A stretch of DNA of 64,000 nt from Macrolepiota albuminosa (taxonomy: Eukaryota; Basidiomycota; Agaricomycetes; Agaricales; Agaricaceae). Position numbers and translations under genes: made by a program. The notes below the pieces were generated by a model. That model searched no databases, was not told the DNA's origin, and saw only the letters and a list, made by a program, of their open reading frames with translations. This document shows positions 57,996 to 64,000 of the stretch, in pieces. How positions within the stretch are numbered: position 1 is the first letter of the stretch; the number at the start of each line of letters is the position of its first letter. Location of the stretch: NCBI GenBank assembly GCA_027475525.1, contig JAMWFC010000023.1, positions 1 to 64,000 on the forward strand, in the 5' to 3' direction.

Positions 57996-58227
57996 ATGCA
58001 GCCTCGTCCAACACCCCTCGTGTAAACGGTAAAATGAGGGAAAATACCCGATCCAGATCTGTAAAGCCATGAATGACATCGTCTCGTTTTATATCATACT
58101 GATTTTTATACACGCTTCATGTATTCATCTCTTCCTATCATATGTAGATCATTCTGGACTTTGTGCAATATACAAAACCTACTAAGACACGCATATGGTT
58201 GCAGACTTGAAAAAACACAAACCCATG
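57996..58227. other. spacer between copy C and the duplicated right arm
   Basis: About 230 bp absent from the B locus, where pogo and Copia sequences stand instead. This is the likely pre-insertion arrangement. No gene seen. Confidence 0.5.
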
Positions 58228-58828
58228 TCAACTGAATATTAGAAGCTCTGTCGACTTCAAAAAGTTTGTACTGCACAAAGAAATATATACATTTTTCGAT
58301 ACAGGATTTAACCCACATATCGCCCATAAGTATCACTGTCAGACCCAGATTTTGTGAGATACAATGTGCACACTCACGCTGGATCCAGTGATGTCTTTGT
58401 AGAACGTGGGGGTCTCTGGAGGCGTTTGGGTTTCTCATCAACCTCTTCTTCACATCCCGCCTCAGCACCACCTTGAGATCCTCCTCGATCCCTGCTTTGG
58501 CCACAGCAATCAGCACACCATCGTCCCATTTCCCGTCTTTTAGCCCCGAGACGGGCATCATGGGCGCTGCGTGCACGGTTAGTGTGACGAGCTGGTATGC
58601 AAGCTTTTTGGCGGTAGAGTTGGAGAGGTACGTGCGAGGTGCATAGTGCCCCGTCGGTGTCGTAAAGGTAACGTACCATCCTACATGGTCTTCCCATGCT
58701 TGCATTCGTAGGTGTACGCGGCAAAGGCACAGCAACGGGCTTGGGCGGAAGATTTGGGTGCAGCTTGCCCTGCGTCGGGATAAAGATAAAGGTAACGCCC
58801 GCGCGTGTGGCGCCGGTGGTTCAATCAT
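58106..58828 (-). CDS. hypothetical protein (possibly a gene fragment)
   Basis: A 240-codon open frame, largely shared with 32214-32782. Its middle looks protein-like (WYVTFTTPTGHYAPRTYLSN and DDGVLIAVAKAGIEEDLKVV). The part after RHHWIQ is probably intron, since GTGAGT follows. A competing frame covers the same stretch. No domain recognised. Confidence 0.35.
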   Translation of the reverse strand: MIEPPAPHARALPLSLSRRRASCTQIFRPSPLLCLCRVHLRMQAWEDHVGWYVTFTTPTGHYAPRTYLSNSTAKKLAYQLVTLTVHAAPMMPVSGLKDGKWDDGVLIAVAKAGIEEDLKVVLRRDVKKRLMRNPNASRDPHVLQRHHWIQRECAHCISQNLGLTVILMGDMWVKSCIEKCIYFFVQYKLFEVDRASNIQLTWVCVFSSLQPYACLSRFCILHKVQNDLHMIGRDEYMKRV

Positions 58829-58931
58829 CCTGCTGTAGTAGGTCGTTATAGGAGAGAGAGGACATTGATTAGCGCGTCTGAAACTTGTGAGGGGGGAAGG
58901 AACACCGGAAAGTACACACCCTCAGCCAACG
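58228..58931 (-). repeat. segmental duplication, right arm copy 2
   Basis: This matches 32214-32782 and keeps about 130 bp (near 58690-58815) and a short intron-like piece (near 58495) missing from copy 1. It is the more complete copy. Confidence 0.85.
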
Positions 58932-59214
58932 TGGCGTGCGAGCGTGAGCTTGACTTTTTCGCAGCGGGCTGGCGTAGTGGGACATGTGGGGCCGATAGTG
59001 ACCCTGCTCTAGGTGTCAGATGAATAGGAAAATTATTGGTGCACCAGGGAAAGTCGTGAACATGTGGTAATAAATGCCTGATCCATTCCGTTGAAAGAAG
59101 TCTGAGACAGGTCCAGAAGTAAATACACATACCATAAAGGCTATAATGATATGAACGTTAGCGTTGAATTATTATGATGACGAATGAACTCACAAAGACA
59201 TGTAAAGGCTGAGG
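58932..59214. other. spacer without recognisable gene
   Basis: Unique relative to the 32.8 kb locus. No domain, repeat or RNA gene seen. Confidence 0.4.
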
Positions 59215-59588
59215 ATGAGGGAACTTGAGCAATTTCCGAGCTGGGAAGCTGTCACATTGCTGCTCAGGATGCCCGAGCACGGCTTCGAGAGTCTTGATCA
59301 CCCCTTCGACGGACAACTCGTCGACGTGGGCTTCCCTCGTTCAAATTAGAAGGCGTCGACGGCGTCGTGGGGGAGCATCGACCCGAGCGAGTCGAGGAGC
59401 GACGTGAGCTCAACGTGGGTAATGGCGTGGGTGTCATTCCACCAACACCGTCCCGTCGCCCTTCGCGCCCGGAGGCCTTTACGAGATACGAATGCCTGTT
59501 GACAAAGTTTTTCGATATCGTATGAAGCACTTGGAGCTCGCCTACCCTGGCAGGCAGCGGGATCGGTATAGATTACCACTTCCTGCAA
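59215..59588 (-). pseudogene. fragment resembling phosphatidylserine decarboxylase (EF-hand region)
   Basis: One frame reads FVSRKGLRARRATGR and NDTHAITHVELTSLLDSLGS, followed by HDAVDAF and a stop. After frame changes it reads VIKTLEAVLGHPEQQ. This order resembles the calcium-binding segment of Psd2-type fungal phosphatidylserine decarboxylases. At least two frame breaks occur in 370 bp, and neither the C2 nor the catalytic domain is present. Confidence 0.5.
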
Positions 59589-59599
59589 CTCGATAGATG

Positions 59600-59870
59600 T
59601 CCAGTACTACAAAATTGAGTAGTACAATACATTTTACAATGTGACTTCGAGAATGTCATGTACGATAAAAGAGTCTTTCAAACGAACCCTTTTTAAAAAG
59701 ACTTTTGTAATAGCCGAAGTCAATGTCGCTGTCGCTGTCGAACGACAAAAGTCCTCAGCCTGACAGTACTGCAGACGACGGATCGGTGGGTATTCTATTC
59801 GATTCGGCCCGTGGCATGGAATATTGTCTTCTGTAGCACACTCGGTGGTACATAATAAGCCCCGATGTAA
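59600..59870. repeat. dispersed repeat, copy 2 (eroded)
   Basis: Partner of 18390-18690; see that entry for shared blocks. Confidence 0.55.
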
Positions 59871-60001
59871 AAGACTCAAAAGTAGGATGAATACTTACAC
59901 GTTTCGAAAAGACACTGTTGTAGAAGAATTCCCACGATTTACCTTGTGTGAATGCGTTCAATGGAACCATTCGATCGTTACACTCTGGCATCCTCTATGT
60001 A

Positions 60002-63000
60002 ATGGCCTCAGCTGATTCGGCGAACGTTGAAGTCGCTTTTAGCCATGAGAAAGAGGCTATGTCAAGCCTGGCAGACGACCCGGCACTACTCACTAACGGC
60101 AGGATTAAGCAAGGGATGGTGTGTCCTGACATGACTGAGTCTCCAGACGAGGATGAAGAAGAGGAGGATGTGGAGGATGACTATGAGGAAGAAGATGAGG
60201 CAGAGAGCAATGACTCAGACGATGAGGACGACGACGAGCCAACGCTCAAGTATGAACGAATCTCAGGTGCGGTGCCGGACCTGCTCAAGAAAGATTCCGC
60301 CTCAGCACTTGTCGTTGTTAATAAACTTATGGTACGAGCAATACTCGCATACCAATTCAATCTCATGTCGTTCAACAGGCGCTCGGGACTCATACAGGCA
60401 TCGTGCACATTCTTGACCTCACCGGCAAACGGATAAAGTCCTACAAGCCTCACATGGCGTCTGTCATTGATATTACGATGGATGCAACTGCAGACTTTGT
60501 CGCTACTGCATCCATGGACGGTGAGTGGAGTAAAAAGATTTCCTTCATATTGCTTTGATACTTGACCCCCAGGACAGGTCGTCATCCGTTCCATGTCTAC
60601 GACAGAAACATATTCGTTTGATCTCAAGCGTCCTATGCGTACAGTGGCCCTTGAACCCAATTTTGCGAAACGCAATACACGAACTTTCGTCTGCGGTGGA
60701 CTTGCTGGGAACTTGATCCTGTATGAGAAGGGGTGGCTGGGTCACAAGGAGACAGTATTACACTCTTCAGAAGGGCCGATATGGCAAGTTCGATGGCGAG
60801 GCAGGTTTATTGCATGGGCGAACGATCTTGTGAGCATACTCTGTGCTTTCTTCAACGCTCCCTTGTGATTCATACCATACCAGGGTGTCAAGATCTATGA
60901 CTACGTCTCGCAAACACGCATTACGTTCATAGACCGACCAGAAGAAAGCCCCAGAGCTGATCTTTTCAAGTGTACGCTCGTGTGGCAGGACGATTCGACG
61001 CTCATCATCGCTTGGGCGGATCATATCAGAGTTGCACGAATCCGGGCGAGGCCCAAGATGTCCAACAACGTAACTCTGCCTCCATTCATCGTCGAAATTA
61101 CGGCCGTCTTCCAGCTAGATTGTATGATCGCCGGTATCCTACCACATCCCACCCCGGCGTCGACCCCATCCCCGTCACAAGCGCTGGTCCTCGCTAGTGA
61201 CACCGCCTCTGTTATCTCTACGACTCCGTCCTTGCGCTCGCTAACATCGTTCCTCATTGTCGCTTATAGCCCTCCGGATACTTTTTCCGATGAAAGAACT
61301 GACGACCGTGCGAGACAGGCGCGCAAAGCTGCTGAGCGTCCCGAACTACGTATAATATCTCGTGCTGGTGAGGAGCTCGCAGCTGATGCCCTGAGCATCA
61401 CGGATTACCATCTCTGGGGATGCAACGATTATATTCTTTGTGATGTCCTTGGCAGCGATGCTATTTCAGACGAAGGGCAGTCCTATGTTGTTATGAGTCC
61501 CAGAGACCTCGTTCTTGTCAAATCGAGGGACCGAATGGACCACGTTGCATGGCTCGTTGAACGAAGCCGATACGAAGAAGCATTACACGAGATGGAAGTC
61601 ATCGAGGTTGAGACACCTGACGTCGCTAAAGAGGCACACTTGAGTGTAATTGAAATTGGGCAGCGATACATTGACCATCTCGTCAACGCAGGTGAGTCCC
61701 ATGACCGTGCTTAGATTTCATTTTTTTCAATACATGATACAAGGTGATTTTATCAAGGCTGCGCAACTTGCTCCCAAGGTTTGCGGTCAGGAATCCAAGC
61801 GCTGGGAGGATTGGATCTTCACCTTTGCAGAGAAGCATCAGCTTCAAGTGAATGTTTCTGGCGATATCTTTCATACGTTGCTCTACTAACCGTCAAATCT
61901 TCAGGCCATCATCCCTTATGTCCCAACTGAAACTCCGCGTTTGGATCATGTCGTGTATGAGATGATGCTCGCACACTTCCTGACACACGATCAAGACGTA
62001 CGGTTATTTTTCCAAAATCAATCAATACTTACATCGACTATAGACTCTGCTAAAAACAATCAAAGAATGGCCAAGAGAGATTTATAATATTGACGCAGTT
62101 ATTGTTGCTGTTCGGTCAGAGCTGGAGAAAGCAGCCTCCACATCGTCCACGATATCTTCAACCTCAGGTTCCAAGGTCCTCATGGAATGTCTGGCAGAAT
62201 TGTACGTGTATATCAGGTCGGATGTATTCCCTTGTTGACCCAACGATGTATAACTGTCAAGGTACACCGCAAATCGTCAGCCTGGAAAAGCCCTCTCTTA
62301 CTTCCTGAGGCTGCGAAGACCAAATGTCTTTGACCTCATTCGAGAATACAACTTGTTCACCGACGTGCCCTCTCTTACTTCCTGAGGCTGCGAAGACCAA
62401 ATGTCTTTGACCTCATTCGAGAATACAACTTGTTCACCGACGTAAAAGATCAGGTTTTGCTCCTGGTACAATTTGATGACGAGCTCCGGAAACAACGCAA
62501 CCTAGATAGGCAAGTACTCGACGACACACGAAGTGACGCAATTACACTTCTTGTCAACAATATACATTCAATACCTGCAAGTTTTGTTTTGTAACAACGA
62601 TGTGTATCCTTCCTTATCCTCTTTAGATTGGGCGTGTTGTACAGCAACTCGAGAGTAGTCCATACTACCTCTTTCTTTATCTCGATGCATTAGTAATGGA
62701 GAAGGACCCGAATCTGGTCTCAGATTTCGCCGACCTTCAGGTTGGTAGCGTCATCTGTCTCTCAGTTCTCTTATTGATTGGCTGTGCAGGTGAAGCTATA
62801 TGCGGAATATGCTACAGCGCGGTTAATCGACTTCTTGCGTGCAAGTAATTACTATAATCTGGAGATGGTGTAGTATCGTCGTCATCCTTCTTTGATTGAA
62901 AACCGATTTATCGTTTCGTAGGCCTATAACATTTGCCAGGAAAGAGACCTGGTACCGGAAATGGTCTTTCTGTTGGGCAAGATGGGAAATAATAAGAAGG

Positions 63001-63844
63001 CATTGATGCTCATCATCGAACGACTCGGTGATGTTCATCGAGTAAGTCTAGCTCCTTCGTTGAAGAGTTCATTTTCAATATTTCTTTTCAAGGCTATCGA
63101 GTTTGCAAAAGAGCAGGGTGATGATGATTTATGGGAAGATCTTCTCAAGTATTCGGAGACAAGACCAAGTAGGTGACGGGTTTGTGTCATTCAAGAACAA
63201 TCTAACGTCAATCTCCAAGTTTTCATTCGTGGGCTTTTGGAGAACGTTGGAGTTGAAATCAGTCCGATCAGGCTCATTCGACGTATTAAGAACGGGCTGG
63301 AGATACCGGGTTTGAAAGAGGCGTTGATCAAGATTCTCCAGGATTTTCATCTTCAGATATCTTTGCTCGAAGGCTGTCAGGCAATCATGAACAGCGACAT
63401 TTCAGGTTTATCACTCCAGCTGCAAAACAACCAGACACGTGGTTTTTTCCTTGGTAGTAAGTCCTTGTTATTTTTTTCGATGTGATACAAGTCATAAACA
63501 TCGCGGTAGCAAAGAGAACCTGTCCGGTTTGTTCACATTCTTTGCAAGAGGACCCACAATCACTTCTCCTTTTGTTTTTATGCCGCCATGTGGTACATGT
63601 ACACTGCGCCGCCGGAGGTGACCAATTACCTCATCAACCCGATCCTGCTCTGCGTGTTGTAGGTATCAGTCATGGTGCCATGGGACTCAATGGAAGGATT
63701 GCATTGTTAGTGACTTCTCCGTCATTCTGGTAGTGAGATTCAGGAAACTAAATCTGCTTTCAATCCAGTGAGTCAATAGCCCGGTCGAAGCTCAGACAAG
63801 GTTGTCCCGTCTGCCATCAGAGATGCGAAGGACTACGGACATGA
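60002..63844 (+). CDS. VPS41: VPS41, HOPS complex subunit
   Basis: Vps41 is the Rab7/Ypt7-binding effector subunit of the HOPS tether, which drives fusion at the vacuole. The N-terminus is acidic (EDEEEEDVEDDYEEEDEAESND). WD40-type beta-propeller sequence follows: THTGIVHILDLTGKRIKSYK, FVATASMDGQVVIRSM and GPIWQVRWRGRFIAWAND. Then come the helical clathrin-heavy-chain-like repeats (AHLSVIEIGQRYIDHLVNAG, EMVFLLGKMGNNKKALMLII, LEIPGLKEALIKILQDFHLQ). The C-terminus is a RING-H2 finger with CPVC, CRHVVHVHC and, after the last intron (63706-63768), CPVCHQRC, ending at 63844. More than ten short introns are inferred. An in-frame Met at 59948 is a possible earlier start. The 77-bp duplication at 62290-62443 must be collapsed to keep the frame through SYFLRLRRPNVFDLIREY. 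Confidence 0.93.
62290..62443. repeat. 77-bp period tandem duplication 12 (VPS41)
   Basis: Exactly two copies of a 77-mer within a conserved VPS41 exon. Confidence 0.97.
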
Positions 63845-64000
63845 CTTAGACTCCTGGTTTCTTTGCTTTTTTTCGGCTTGGATACCAGAATTGTATACCC
63901 AGGGGAACCTGAAATACACATACCTAGGATATGCCCAGTGAAACAGGGGTTGTGTTTTTAAGTCTGCATCGCAACGTTCATGGTGTCAAATCCATACCCC
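63845..64000. other. VPS41 3' flank
   Basis: Short downstream sequence reaching the window edge; no feature seen. Confidence 0.5.

Overview
The window looks like a piece of a basidiomycete (mushroom-forming, Agaricomycete-type) genome. Genes are dense and split by many 50-65 bp introns, the proteins are fungal, one gene carries the basidiomycete-typical DUF6593 fold, and Crinkler-like NTPase/nuclease genes, a pogo transposase, a chromodomain Ty3 element and an APE-type LINE with RNase H are present. I cannot name the species.

Layout. 0.6-22.2 kb is a block of conserved housekeeping genes: SMC5 (+), exosome RRP43 (-), aspartate-semialdehyde dehydrogenase (-), EMC6 (+), a DUF6593 protein (+), TTC27/Emw1 (-), an uncharacterised nuclear-type protein (+), mitochondrial ribosomal protein uL13m (-), the CCCH/FG nucleoporin NUP42 (-) and TAF4 (+). 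22.3-59.9 kb is accessory and unstable. It holds a partial TAF4 copy, two head-to-head Crinkler-like genes (A -, B +), a pogo transposase with a C-terminal SAP domain, a truncated Copia element, a fungalysin (M36) remnant, a large nested transposon, a truncated third Crinkler copy (C, a duplicate of B) and eroded gene fragments. 60.0-63.8 kb returns to a core gene, VPS41 (+), of the HOPS tethering complex.

The transposon nest can be read to the base. A LINE (34227-55407) is flanked by a 15-bp target duplication and ends in poly(A). Into its ORF1 went a ~1.07 kb TG...CA element, probably a solo LTR. Into its ORF2 went an 11.7 kb chromodomain Ty3/gypsy element on the minus strand (40093-51767) with 234-bp LTRs and a 5-bp target duplication. 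The Ty3 element carries an unusual third coding region of about 1,070 codons after integrase. Its whole sequence is crowded with short perfect inverted repeats, and six of its seven in-frame stops are TGA codons that fit CGA changed by C-to-T.

One technical point matters for every reader. The window holds twelve tandem duplications whose period is exactly 77 bp, in genes, introns, intergenic DNA and transposons alike. That uniformity points to an assembly artefact (uncollapsed k=77 graph overlaps) rather than biology. Reading frames of EMC6, VPS41, the Ty3 element and Crinkler copy C make sense only when one copy of each is ignored. All exon boundaries below were inferred by eye from frame continuity and GT/GC...AG signals.
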